Below are positions 56,314-64,000 of a stretch of DNA of 64,000 nucleotides, one piece after another. The notes below the pieces were generated by a model. The model saw only the letters and a list, made by a program, of their open reading frames with translations. It did not search any database and was not told the origin of the DNA. The position numbers and the translations under genes are program-made. Position 1 is the stretch's first letter. The number at the start of each line of letters is the position of its first letter. Origin of the DNA: Oscillospiraceae bacterium (GTDB taxonomy: Bacteria > Bacillota > Clostridia > Oscillospirales > SIG519); NCBI GenBank assembly GCA_015067255.1, contig SVMS01000002.1, forward strand, positions 62,001 through 126,000. The letters run 5' to 3'.

Positions 56314-57153
56314 TTAGGCACGGTTAAAGCCCTCCATTCTGCAGCTGTGCCTCTTGTCCTTTTCAATTTGCTTGTATGCGTTATTGCGTGCTATTGTTTC
56401 ATCGAAATCCACAAGATGCCCGTCAAAATCAGGGCCGTCAACACAGGCAAATTTAATTTCTTTGCCAACTGTTACACGGCAGCCGCCGCACATACCCGTT
56501 CCGTCAATCATAATGGGGTTCATAGAAACTATTGTTTTTATTCCGAATTCTTTAGTAAGCATTGAAACAAATTTCATCATAGGCAAAGGTCCTATGGCAA
56601 AAACGCAGTCATACTCTTCCCCTGCTTCAATCAATTCTTTAAGCTTATCTGTTACAAAGCCTTTTGTGCCGTAGCTTCCGTCATCGGTACAAACAAAAAG
56701 CTCGTTACTGCTGTTTTTCATTTCATCTTCAAGAATTACAATATCTTTATTTCTGAAGCCTGCTATCATATGCACCTCGGCTCCCGCTTTATATAAGCCT
56801 TCAGCAATCGGAAGAGCAATTGCACAGCCAAGTCCCCCGCCGATAACAGCCGCTTTTTTTATTCCGTCAAGCTTTGTAGGATTGCCCAAAGGACCTACAA
56901 AATCGTTAATACTGTCCCCTACATTGAGAGTGTCAAGCTCCATTGTAGTTTTTCCGACCTTTTGAAAGATAACGGTAATCTCACCGCTTTGTGTATCTGC
57001 CTTAGCTATAGTAAGAGGAATACGCTCTGAATGTGAAAAAGGACGCAAAATAATAAACTGTCCTGCTTTTGCTTTTTTGGCAATAAGAGGAGCATAGACA
57101 GACAATTTTACTACTTCATTATTAAGTGCTTTTTTTAAAGTTATTTTACACAT
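56314..57153 (-). CDS. NfnA-type ferredoxin-NADP reductase subunit (FAD and 2Fe-2S)
   Basis: 279 residues. Beta-barrel FAD domain (FIILRPFSHSERIPLTIAKAD with the RIPLT FAD loop), NAD domain (AAVIGGGLGCAIALPIAEGLYKAG; CVFAIGPLPMMKFVSMLT), and a C-terminal 2Fe-2S site with MCGGCRVTVGKEIKFACVDGPDFDGHLVDFD. This is the PyrK/SudB/NfnA family; adjacency to the GltA-like subunit with a 1-nt gap makes NfnAB the best call over a dihydroorotate dehydrogenase subunit (no pyrD here). Function: reversible electron bifurcation among NADH, ferredoxin and NADP in the cytosol. First gene of the operon. Confidence 0.85.
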   Translation of the reverse strand: MCKITLKKALNNEVVKLSVYAPLIAKKAKAGQFIILRPFSHSERIPLTIAKADTQSGEITVIFQKVGKTTMELDTLNVGDSINDFVGPLGNPTKLDGIKKAAVIGGGLGCAIALPIAEGLYKAGAEVHMIAGFRNKDIVILEDEMKNSSNELFVCTDDGSYGTKGFVTDKLKELIEAGEEYDCVFAIGPLPMMKFVSMLTKEFGIKTIVSMNPIMIDGTGMCGGCRVTVGKEIKFACVDGPDFDGHLVDFDETIARNNAYKQIEKDKRHSCRMEGFNRA

Positions 57154-57229
57154 TTGCTTTTCCCTCTGTATATTAGAATATCTTATTTATTTTATCACAG
57201 TTTTATTTATATGTCTATAATTTAAAAGC

Positions 57230-57258
57230 AAAAAAGCCGAATAATCTTCGGCTTTTTT
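57230..57258 (-). terminator. Terminator after trxA
   Basis: AAAAAAGCCGAA (57230-57241) with TTCGGCTTTTTT (57247-57258); the trxA stop is at 57262. Confidence 0.85.
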
Positions 57259-57261
57259 GTA

Positions 57262-57570
57262 TTATTCAAATAATTTTAAAATATCCTGTTTTGAGCAAAA
57301 ACCAACTTTTTTTTGCTTTATTTGTCCGTTTTCAATAACGATAAGAGTGGGTATACTCATAATTGCAAATTTCTGAGCAAGCTCAGGCTCTTCATCTACA
57401 TTTACCTTGCCTACCTTTTGCTCTGTAACCTCTTGCGCTATTTCCTCTACAATAGGTGCAATCATTTTACAGGGACCGCACCAGCTTGCCCAAAAATCAA
57501 GCAATACAGGCTTATCGCTGTTTATTACCTCTTTGTCAAAATTTTCTTTTGTGATAGTCAATACAGACAT
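57262..57570 (-). CDS. trxA: Thioredoxin
   Basis: 102 residues from ATG 57570 (AAAGGAG site; an in-frame upstream extension is rejected because it covers the site). Active site WASWCGPCKMIAP at ~28-40, VDEEPELAQKFAIMSIPTLI with the cis-Pro near 72. A general dithiol reductant. YlmC-like gene lies 43 nt upstream and is probably cotranscribed. No thioredoxin reductase gene in the window. Confidence 0.93.
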   Translation of the reverse strand: MSVLTITKENFDKEVINSDKPVLLDFWASWCGPCKMIAPIVEEIAQEVTEQKVGKVNVDEEPELAQKFAIMSIPTLIVIENGQIKQKKVGFCSKQDILKLFE

Positions 57571-57613
57571 AACTTTTCTCCTTTTTTTAATATTCCTAAG
57601 CTTTTGGAAAATT

Positions 57614-57850
57614 TCAATCATCGCAACAGACGAGAATTACATCGTCCCCTATTTTTTCAATTTTACAGTAAGGGATTCTGTAATCGTCCCCTTTTCCGAA
57701 AACTCCTAAAAATTTTCCTTCACACGGTACTATTATAGCACAAACCTCTCCCGTTTTGCAATCAAATTCTATATCACTTACAAATCCAAGCTTATTTCCG
57801 TCTTTTATATTTATAACCTCTTTGCATTTCAGCTCTGAAAATCTCAGCAT
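57614..57850 (-). CDS. YlmC/YmxH-family PRC-barrel sporulation protein
   Basis: 78 residues from ATG 57850 (GCGGAGGA site; further upstream in-frame codons cover it). MLRFSELKCKEVINIKDGNKLGFVSDIEFD starts the PRC-barrel, then GEVCAIIVPCEGKF and YRIPYCKIEKIGDDVILV complete it; this is the short YlmC/YmxH form found in spore formers. Role unknown; it is often next to spore or RNA-degradation genes. Its presence supports a sporulating lineage. Upstream start of the trxA transcript. Confidence 0.85.
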   Translation of the reverse strand: MLRFSELKCKEVINIKDGNKLGFVSDIEFDCKTGEVCAIIVPCEGKFLGVFGKGDDYRIPYCKIEKIGDDVILVCCDD

Positions 57851-57924
57851 AAGCTTTCCTCCGCATACATTTACTACACATAGCATATTATTTTAGTACA
57901 ATATATTATTTAAAAGGATTTCAT

Positions 57925-59376
57925 ATGCTGATTTTACAAAATATTAGCCGAATACTGTGGGGGCCTCCTCTGCTTATTTTAATTTTAGGGACGGGAATTT
58001 TTTTCACAGTTAAGCTTAAATTCATTCAAATACGGGGACTTACAAAAGGCTTTAAGTTTCTTTTTTCACAGGAGGCAAACGAGGAAGGAAACGGACAGAT
58101 TTCGCCCTTTAAAGCACTTTGCACCTCTCTTGCCGCAACAATAGGAACAGGCTCAGTTACAGGAGTTGCCACTGCAGTTTTTGCAGGAGGACCGGGGGCA
58201 ATATTCTGGATGAGCTTTGCCGCCTTTTTAGGTATGGCGGTTAAATATTCCGAATGTCTTTTAGGAGTCAAATTCAGACGTACTCTTTCGGATAAAACCG
58301 TTATGGGCGGTCCTTTTTATTATATTGAAAAGGGCTTAGGCAAAGCGGGTAAGCCTCTTTGCTTTATTTTTGCCTCTTTTGGTATCGGCTCTGCCTTACT
58401 TGGTACGGGAACAATGGTACAGGCAAATGCCATAACCTCTGCAGCACAGGTGCTTTTACAAAGCAACGATAAAAAAATCGGTATAATTGCAGGCATAACA
58501 ACCTGTATTTTAGCAGGCTTTGTAATAATAGGAGGAATCAAACGCATCGGCAACGTTTCGGGAGTTTTAGTTCCCATTTTTGCTTCCCTTTACGTTTTTA
58601 TTTGTGTTTTTATTATTATTGTTTATTATGAAAATCTTATACCTTCGATTTTACTTATTATAAAAAGTGCTTTTAATTTTAAAGCTGTCTTTGGCGGTAC
58701 AAGCGGATTTATTGTCTATAGCTCTATACGCTACGGTGTTTCAAGAGGAATCTTTTCAAATGAAGCAGGCATAGGAAGCGAGCCTATGGCAGCAGCCGTT
58801 GCAAAGACTGACAGTCCTGCCACTCAAGGCCTTATTTCTATGTGCGGTACTTTCATTGATACTATTGTCATATGCAATCTGACAGGGCTTGTGCTCATTG
58901 TTACAGGAAGCTTTCAAAGCGGCTTGGACGGTACTGCTATGACATCTCTTGCTTTTGAAAAAGGTCTTTTTTTCTTTCCTGTTTTAGGGAGAATTGTGCT
59001 GTGCCTCGGACTTTTATTTTTTGCCTTCACCTCTATTATAGGCTGGTGCTTTTACGGTCAATGCTGTGCCAGATTTTTAGGGGGTAATTCTTTAGAAAAA
59101 ATATATAATTATCTGTACACTGCGCTGATTTTTGTCGGCTGTATATCAAGCCTTGAAACAGTATATTTACTTGCAGATATATGTAACGCTCTTATGTCAT
59201 TACCTAATCTTATAGGAGTTTTATCTCTGACTAAAATCATAGAAAGGGAAACAAAAATATGGACCTATCAAACACAAAAACAGACGCTTCAAAAGGACTC
59301 TCTGCCAAAGAGGCTCAGCAAAGGCTTTTGCAAAACGGTAAAAACGTCCTCAATTCGCAAAAAAGACACGGCTTAA
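57925..59376 (+). CDS. Alanine/glycine:cation (Na+) symporter, AGCS family
   Basis: 483 residues with about ten TM segments. The AGCS signature is complete: SPFKALCTSLAATIGTGSVTGVATAVFAGGPGAIFWM near 58-95, VMGGPFYYIEKGLG near 122, and SRGIFSNEAGIGSEPMAAAVAKTDSPATQGLISMCGTFIDT near 272-312. Natural end of the family is near LIGVLSLTKIIERE (~residue 443); the last ~40 residues (YQTQKQTLQKD...IRKKDTA) are atypical and lie inside the next gene, which starts at 59259, giving a 118-nt overlap. Loss of an original stop is the likeliest cause. Confidence 0.88.
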   Translation: MLILQNISRILWGPPLLILILGTGIFFTVKLKFIQIRGLTKGFKFLFSQEANEEGNGQISPFKALCTSLAATIGTGSVTGVATAVFAGGPGAIFWMSFAAFLGMAVKYSECLLGVKFRRTLSDKTVMGGPFYYIEKGLGKAGKPLCFIFASFGIGSALLGTGTMVQANAITSAAQVLLQSNDKKIGIIAGITTCILAGFVIIGGIKRIGNVSGVLVPIFASLYVFICVFIIIVYYENLIPSILLIIKSAFNFKAVFGGTSGFIVYSSIRYGVSRGIFSNEAGIGSEPMAAAVAKTDSPATQGLISMCGTFIDTIVICNLTGLVLIVTGSFQSGLDGTAMTSLAFEKGLFFFPVLGRIVLCLGLLFFAFTSIIGWCFYGQCCARFLGGNSLEKIYNYLYTALIFVGCISSLETVYLLADICNALMSLPNLIGVLSLTKIIERETKIWTYQTQKQTLQKDSLPKRLSKGFCKTVKTSSIRKKDTA

Positions 59377-61823
59377 TATATGTATTCTTTTCACAACTGT
59401 CTGACATACTTATTATTATTTTACTTATTGCCGCTGCCATATCCTTTTTTACCGCCATAGCAGAAAAAAGCAACGACTATGCTGACAGTATAATAATTTT
59501 AATGATAGTTATTTTAAACGCTGTTATGGGTACAGTTCAAAACAGCAAAGCCATGAAAGCAATTGATGCTTTAAAAAAGCTTACCTCTCCCCATTCCACA
59601 GTGCTTCGTGACGGAATACAAAAAGAGATATTATCAGAGGATATCGTTGAGGGTGATATTATACTTTTGAAAACAGGAGATATTATCCCCTGCGATGCAA
59701 GACTTATTGAAAGCAATTCTCTTTTATGCGATGAGTCCTCTCTTACGGGCGAGTCAATAGGAGTTGAGAAAAGTGCTGTAGACTACAGTAATTCCAATCT
59801 GCCTTTGTCAGAACAAAAAAATATGATTTTCTCCTCCTGTGCCGTGTTGAGAGGTAATTGTAAGGCTATATGTGTCGCTACGGGTATGGATACTCAGGTA
59901 GGACATATTGCCAAGCTTTTAGACAGCAGTGATTCTCCTGACACTCCTTTAAAGAAGCGTTTAAATAAAACGGGCAGTATTTTAGGTATTGCTATTTTAT
60001 TTATTTGCGCAGGCATTTTCCTTTTGGGTATATTTAAAAGCTATCCGCCTATGCCTATGTTTATGATTTCAATAAGCCTTGCTGTTGCGGCAATTCCCGA
60101 AGGACTTCCTGCCATTGTAACCACGCTTTTATCCTTGGGCGTTTCAAAAATGGTAAAGTGCAACGTAATAGTCAGACATTTGCCCGCTGTTGAAGCCTTG
60201 GGCTGTGCTACTGTAATTTGTTCTGATAAAACGGGAACACTTACTCAAAACAAAATGGCCGTAACAAAAATAGCTCTGCCTGACAGCTCAGAACAACAAA
60301 GCTCTTCACAAGGGGTAAAGCTTTTTTCTTATGGAGTTCTATGCTGTAATGCTACCGAAGAAAATGCCGAGCCCACTGAAAAAGCAATATACGAAGCCGC
60401 AAAAAAGGCTACAGATATAAGCGCTTTAAGATTTTCTTACAATCGTTTAAAGGAAATCCCCTTTTCCTCGGAACGAAAAATGATGAGCGTTGTATATAAT
60501 TTCAAGGGCAAAGAGCTTGTAATTACAAAGGGAGCTCCCGACTATATTCTGCCTCTGTGTTCAAATGTGGAATACGGCGGAAAAATTCAGGCTATGAGCT
60601 TATCAATTAAAGAGAAAATTTTACAGCAAAACGAAAATATGGCGCAGCAGGCTTTACGTGTAATAGCTGTTGCGTATAAAAATAATGCTTCTGCACCTTT
60701 AGAAAGCTCCCTCACCTTTTTGGGTCTTATGGGAATAATAGACCCGCCAAGGCCTGAGGCTGTAAGTGCTATACAGGAATGTAAAAATGCAGGAATAAAA
60801 ACAGTAATGATTACGGGAGACCATCTTATAACCGCCACCGCAATTGCCGATAAAATGGGAATACTTAACGGCAAAAAGGCTATTACGGGAGCAGAGCTTG
60901 ACAAACTTTCAGACAAACAGTTAAGCCGACAAATATATGACTATAGCGTGTTTGCAAGAGTAACCCCTGCTCACAAGGCAAGAATTGTAAAGGCTTTTCG
61001 TTCAAGAGGTGAAATTGTAGCTATGACAGGGGACGGTGTAAACGATGCCCCTGCGTTAAAGCTATCGGATATAGGCTGTGCTATGGGTAAAAACGGAACA
61101 CAGGTGGCAAAGGAAGCCTCCGACCTTATTCTCACAGATGACAACTTTGCTTCCATAGTAACAGCTGTAAAGGAAGGACGGGGAATATATGAAAATATAA
61201 AAAGAGCTGTGCGATTTCTTTTATCCTGTAATGTTGGCGAAATTCTTGCTGTTTCCTCTTGCTTTTTGCTCTCTCTCCCCACAGCTCTTGCTCCTATACA
61301 GCTTCTTTTTGTAAATTTAGTAACCGACGGACTTCCCGCCCTTGCTTTAGGTGCCGAAAAGCCAAATTCCGATATAATGCACAGAAAGCCTGTCAATCCA
61401 AAGGACAGCCTTTTTTCAAACGGCTTGGGACTTACTATTATAGCCGAGGGAATTATGATAGGTCTTTTAGCTCTGTTTACATATGTTTCGGGACTTTTCT
61501 ATTTTACAAAAGAAGCTGCATCAACTATGTGCTTTTGCGTTTTGAGTCTTTCTCAGCTTGCACACACTCTTAATATGAAAAGTGAAAAAAGCCTGTTTAA
61601 ATGCAATCCTTTAAAAAACAAATTTTTGGCTTTAAGCATACTGATTTGCACTTTTCTTCAGGTTTCTGTTGTATCATTACCTTTTTTGGCAAATATTTTT
61701 AATGTTGTGCCTTTAAGTATTTATCAATGGAGCTTTGTCTTTTTTATATCTCTGTTACCAATTGTCCTGACAGAAGCTAAAAAGCTTATTCGTAAATTTT
61801 TTACTCGGAGGACCCTTTTATGA
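59259..61823 (+). CDS. P-type Ca2+-transporting ATPase (P2A)
   Basis: 854 residues. GLSAKEAQQRLLQNGKNVL opens the family N-terminus; actuator TGES motif in CDESSLTGESIGVEKSA; PEGLP at 280-284 in TM4, the P2A Ca-site motif; phosphorylation site DKTGTLTQNK with Asp323; MTGDGVNDAPALK near 590; NVGEIL and NLVTDGLPALALG in TM5/TM6 with the acidic Ca ligands. Exports Ca2+ or similar cations using ATP. ATG 59259 has AAAGGGA 8 nt upstream and lies well inside the symporter gene. It overlaps SpoVB by 4 nt. Confidence 0.92.
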   Translation: MDLSNTKTDASKGLSAKEAQQRLLQNGKNVLNSQKRHGLIYVFFSQLSDILIIILLIAAAISFFTAIAEKSNDYADSIIILMIVILNAVMGTVQNSKAMKAIDALKKLTSPHSTVLRDGIQKEILSEDIVEGDIILLKTGDIIPCDARLIESNSLLCDESSLTGESIGVEKSAVDYSNSNLPLSEQKNMIFSSCAVLRGNCKAICVATGMDTQVGHIAKLLDSSDSPDTPLKKRLNKTGSILGIAILFICAGIFLLGIFKSYPPMPMFMISISLAVAAIPEGLPAIVTTLLSLGVSKMVKCNVIVRHLPAVEALGCATVICSDKTGTLTQNKMAVTKIALPDSSEQQSSSQGVKLFSYGVLCCNATEENAEPTEKAIYEAAKKATDISALRFSYNRLKEIPFSSERKMMSVVYNFKGKELVITKGAPDYILPLCSNVEYGGKIQAMSLSIKEKILQQNENMAQQALRVIAVAYKNNASAPLESSLTFLGLMGIIDPPRPEAVSAIQECKNAGIKTVMITGDHLITATAIADKMGILNGKKAITGAELDKLSDKQLSRQIYDYSVFARVTPAHKARIVKAFRSRGEIVAMTGDGVNDAPALKLSDIGCAMGKNGTQVAKEASDLILTDDNFASIVTAVKEGRGIYENIKRAVRFLLSCNVGEILAVSSCFLLSLPTALAPIQLLFVNLVTDGLPALALGAEKPNSDIMHRKPVNPKDSLFSNGLGLTIIAEGIMIGLLALFTYVSGLFYFTKEAASTMCFCVLSLSQLAHTLNMKSEKSLFKCNPLKNKFLALSILICTFLQVSVVSLPFLANIFNVVPLSIYQWSFVFFISLLPIVLTEAKKLIRKFFTRRTLL

Positions 61824-63334
61824 ATTTTAAAAGCACTGTTATAAAGGGCACTTTTATTTTAACTGTTTTTTCAGTTATAACGAGAGTGATAGGCTTTGTT
61901 TTCCGTGTCTGGCTGTCTAAAATGTTAGGCTCTGAGGGAATGGGACTTTATCAGCTTGTTCTTTCACTGTATATTCTTGCAGTAACCTTATCAACTGCAG
62001 GAATTTCGATGACAGTATCAAAGCTTTGCTCTGAATTTTATGCTTCAAAGGATTTCGGAAGCGCAAAAAAAGTTTTTAAAAAGGCTCTGTTTTGGTCTCT
62101 TTTATGCGGTTTTACAGTATCTTTAATTATAATTTTGTTTGCCAAGCCCTTAGGTGAACATTTTTTAGGAGATACAAGAACAATACTTTCCCTTTATCTC
62201 TTAGCACCGGGAATGCCCTTTATGTCTGCTTCTGCCTGTATAAACGGCTACTTTTTTGCCAAGCGTAAATTTTTGCGTCCTGCCGCATCTCAGTTTGTAG
62301 AGCAAGCAGTCAAAATAGGCGCTATTGCTCTTTTAATGTCCTATGCTTTACCAAAAGGCTTAGCGGCTTCCTGTGCTGCGGCTGTTTTGGGAATGACAGT
62401 AGGAGAAATTTCCTCTTGTATATATGAAATTATAATATATCTTTTTGAAGCACGCAGTGAAAAAAAGAAGGCTCCGTTACAAAAAATAGGCTTAAAGCTT
62501 ATTCTTAAGCAGTCAGCGCCTATTGCCGCAAATTCATATATCAACTCAGGTCTTCGTATGTTGGAAAACGTGCTTTTACCATCACGTCTGATAATGTACG
62601 GAATGACTCCCCATTCAGCCTTAAGCATATTCGGAATTTTGAAGGGAATGGTTATGCCTCTTATTGCTTTCCCCAGTGCTCTTCTCACAGCTCTTGCCTC
62701 TGCTCTTATTCCCACCGTTTCGGGTGCAAAGGCGGCAGGACAGGAAAAAAGAATTGATTTCACCGTTTCAAAGGTATTACAGCTTACTTTGATGTTAGGA
62801 ATTATAATTGTTGCAATTTTTATAAGCTTTCCAAAAGAGCTTGGAATTTGCATATACGATGATACAAATGTAGGCTCAATGCTTGCAAAAATGGCGCTTA
62901 TATCCCCCTTCATTTATCTTGAAATGGTTGTTGTTTCGGTGCTTAACGGACTTTCACAGCAAGTATATACCCTTAAAATAAATATGCTTGACGGTGCTAT
63001 CCGCCTTGCCTGTATAATTATTGCAGTACCCTTTTTAGGCTTTAACGGATATCTTGCCTCAACGCTTATTTCCTGTATTTTTTGCACCTGTCTTTACATA
63101 AAAAAGCTTCTTGAGCTTACTAATATCAGCATAAAAATAACAAGCTGGATTTTAAAGCCTGCACTATGTGCCTGTGCCGCTTGCCTTATATCAAAAATAA
63201 TTATGATAAAGGCTTCATTACCAAACATAAGCGAGCTTTTATTATGCTTAGGCACAACAGCCGTCATTTATACGATATCTCTTTTATTCAGCGGCTGTAT
63301 ACCCTTTTCAATTTTAAAAAGAAAAAAAGTATAA
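61820..63334 (+). CDS. spoVB: Stage V sporulation protein B-like MOP flippase
   Basis: 504 residues, about 13-14 TM segments. MLGSEGMGLYQLVLSLYILAVTLSTAGISMTVSKLCSE is the SpoVB N-terminal signature, followed by GFFAKRKFLRPAASQFVEQAVKIGAI-like text near 150 and the duplicated GMTPHSALSIFGILKGMVMPLIAFPSALLTALASALIPTVSGA near 255-300. Members of the MATE/MOP clan translocate lipid-linked envelope precursors (spore cortex, polysaccharide). The start ATGA overlaps the Ca-ATPase stop, so three membrane transporter genes are coupled. Normal family length. Confidence 0.9.
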   Translation: MNFKSTVIKGTFILTVFSVITRVIGFVFRVWLSKMLGSEGMGLYQLVLSLYILAVTLSTAGISMTVSKLCSEFYASKDFGSAKKVFKKALFWSLLCGFTVSLIIILFAKPLGEHFLGDTRTILSLYLLAPGMPFMSASACINGYFFAKRKFLRPAASQFVEQAVKIGAIALLMSYALPKGLAASCAAAVLGMTVGEISSCIYEIIIYLFEARSEKKKAPLQKIGLKLILKQSAPIAANSYINSGLRMLENVLLPSRLIMYGMTPHSALSIFGILKGMVMPLIAFPSALLTALASALIPTVSGAKAAGQEKRIDFTVSKVLQLTLMLGIIIVAIFISFPKELGICIYDDTNVGSMLAKMALISPFIYLEMVVVSVLNGLSQQVYTLKINMLDGAIRLACIIIAVPFLGFNGYLASTLISCIFCTCLYIKKLLELTNISIKITSWILKPALCACAACLISKIIMIKASLPNISELLLCLGTTAVIYTISLLFSGCIPFSILKRKKV

Positions 63335-63366
63335 TTTGAAAATTTTTCTACAAAATACTTTTTTAT

Positions 63367-63396
63367 TTGACATATAATATTTATGTATGATATATT
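63367..63396 (+). promoter_or_regulatory. Promoter of the Band 7 gene
   Basis: TTGACA (63367-63372), 18 bp, TATATT (63391-63396), 32 nt before ATG 63428. Confidence 0.6.
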
Positions 63397-63427
63397 CATA
63401 TTAACAGAAATTGAAAGGATGTTTTTT

Positions 63428-64000
63428 ATGCCGTATTATTTTATTGCTATTGCTGTTTTATTTATTATTTTGCTTTTTTGCTTGAAAATTGTTCCGCAAG
63501 CTACGGAATATGTTATTGAAAGATTAGGTAAATATCAGAAAACCTGGAGCGCAGGCTTACATTTTCTTATTCCGATTATCGACAAGGTTGCAAAAAAGGT
63601 TACTCTTAAAGAACAGGTACTCGACTCTCCCCCTCAGCCTGTTATCACAAAAGATAACGTTACTATGCAGATAGACACTGTTGTTTATTTCAAAGTTTTT
63701 GATGCTATGCTTTTTACCTACGGCGCAGTAAATCCCATAAGCGCTCTTTCCAACTTAACTGCAACTACCTTGCGTAACATTGTAGGTGAATTAGAGCTTG
63801 ATGATACTTTGACATCCCGTGATACTATCAACGGAAAAATGACAGAAATTTTAGACTCTGCAACTGACCAATGGGGTATTAAGGTTAACCGCGTAGAGCT
63901 TAAAAATATTATTCCGCCCTCAGAAATTCAAAACGCTATGGAAAAGCAAATGAAGGCTGAACGTGACCGCCGTGAAACTCTTTTGGAGGCTGAAGGTCAC
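63428..64000 (+). CDS. SPFH/Band 7 (stomatin-like) protein, N-terminal part, truncated by window end
   Basis: 191 residues visible with no stop before the edge. One TM helix (YYFIAIAVLFIILLFCLKIV), then VPQATEYVIERLGKYQKTWSAGLHFLIPIIDKV, LDSPPQPVITKDNVTMQIDTVVYFKV, LRNIVGELELDDTLTSRDTIN and IPPSEIQNAMEKQMKAERDRRETLLEAEG, the full stomatin/QmcA pattern including the start of the Ala/Glu coiled coil. AAAGGA site 8 nt before ATG. Such proteins form membrane microdomain rings and often pair with an NfeD protein, expected just beyond or before; none upstream. Confidence 0.88.
   Translation, partial: MPYYFIAIAVLFIILLFCLKIVPQATEYVIERLGKYQKTWSAGLHFLIPIIDKVAKKVTLKEQVLDSPPQPVITKDNVTMQIDTVVYFKVFDAMLFTYGAVNPISALSNLTATTLRNIVGELELDDTLTSRDTINGKMTEILDSATDQWGIKVNRVELKNIIPPSEIQNAMEKQMKAERDRRETLLEAEGH

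Overview
The window looks like a chromosome segment of an anaerobic, low-GC, Gram-positive gut-type Clostridia (Oscillospiraceae/Ruminococcaceae-like). The clues are AT-rich DNA with AGGAGG ribosome sites, spore-former genes (YlmC/YmxH-type PRC-barrel, SpoVB), strict-anaerobe enzymes (NfnAB-type transhydrogenase, FeoAB, an anaerobic sulfatase-maturating radical SAM enzyme), a dockerin-bearing secreted protein and LplABC-type sugar transport. All calls come from reading the sequence; no database search was run.

Layout. 1-6.4 kb: end of an M20 peptidase, a YfcC carrier, small membrane proteins (DUF4234, DUF2752), an HSL-type esterase, and a DUF2975 / Xre regulator / DUF4173 operon with a clear promoter-operator. 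6.9-32.3 kb: a carbohydrate-use locus built around a divergent promoter region at 22.3-22.6 kb. Leftward runs a six-gene operon (a GH43-like enzyme plus five paralogous Asp-box beta-propeller proteins that are cytosolic, lipoprotein or secreted with a dockerin), then two surface proteins and an (alpha/alpha)6 glycosidase. Rightward run LplB, LplC, an ADP-ribosylglycohydrolase-fold protein and a solute-binding lipoprotein, then a beta-helix protein, a GH36 alpha-galactosidase and an AraC regulator. 32.4-39.1 kb: a lipoprotein, galU-pyrC-pyrF-rimI, pgeF and a family 5 solute-binding protein. 39.2-43.4 kb: feoA/feoB plus a 54-residue FeoB-associated Cys-rich protein under repeated GTTAG-N5-GCTAAC-type sites, pnuC with a structured leader, and tRNA-Leu, -Arg, -His. 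43.6-50 kb: MTA/SAH nucleosidase, cdaA-cdaR (c-di-AMP synthesis), a membrane-anchored protein, a PII-like/DUF1538 pair, a decayed Fic gene and a YwaF/TMEM164 protein. 50.1-64 kb: a Cys-type sulfatase convergent with its maturase, a UroD-like/esterase/NfnB/NfnA operon, thioredoxin and YlmC, an alanine/Na+ symporter overlapping a Ca2+-type P-ATPase, SpoVB, and a Band 7 protein cut by the window end.

The most unusual content is non-coding. Three intergenic arrays (2.6-2.9, 6.65-6.85 and 42.8-43.17 kb) consist of many tiny hairpins separated by a short linker, and in each array the linker of the left half is the reverse complement of the linker of the right half. A separate 245-bp element occurs twice (3759-4003 and, inverted, 51587-51832). 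Both copies start 0-1 nt after the stop codon of the gene reading into them, and one hairpin shows a compensatory base-pair change. I recognise neither family. The five-member propeller family with graded localisation is the best protein-level candidate for an undescribed system.
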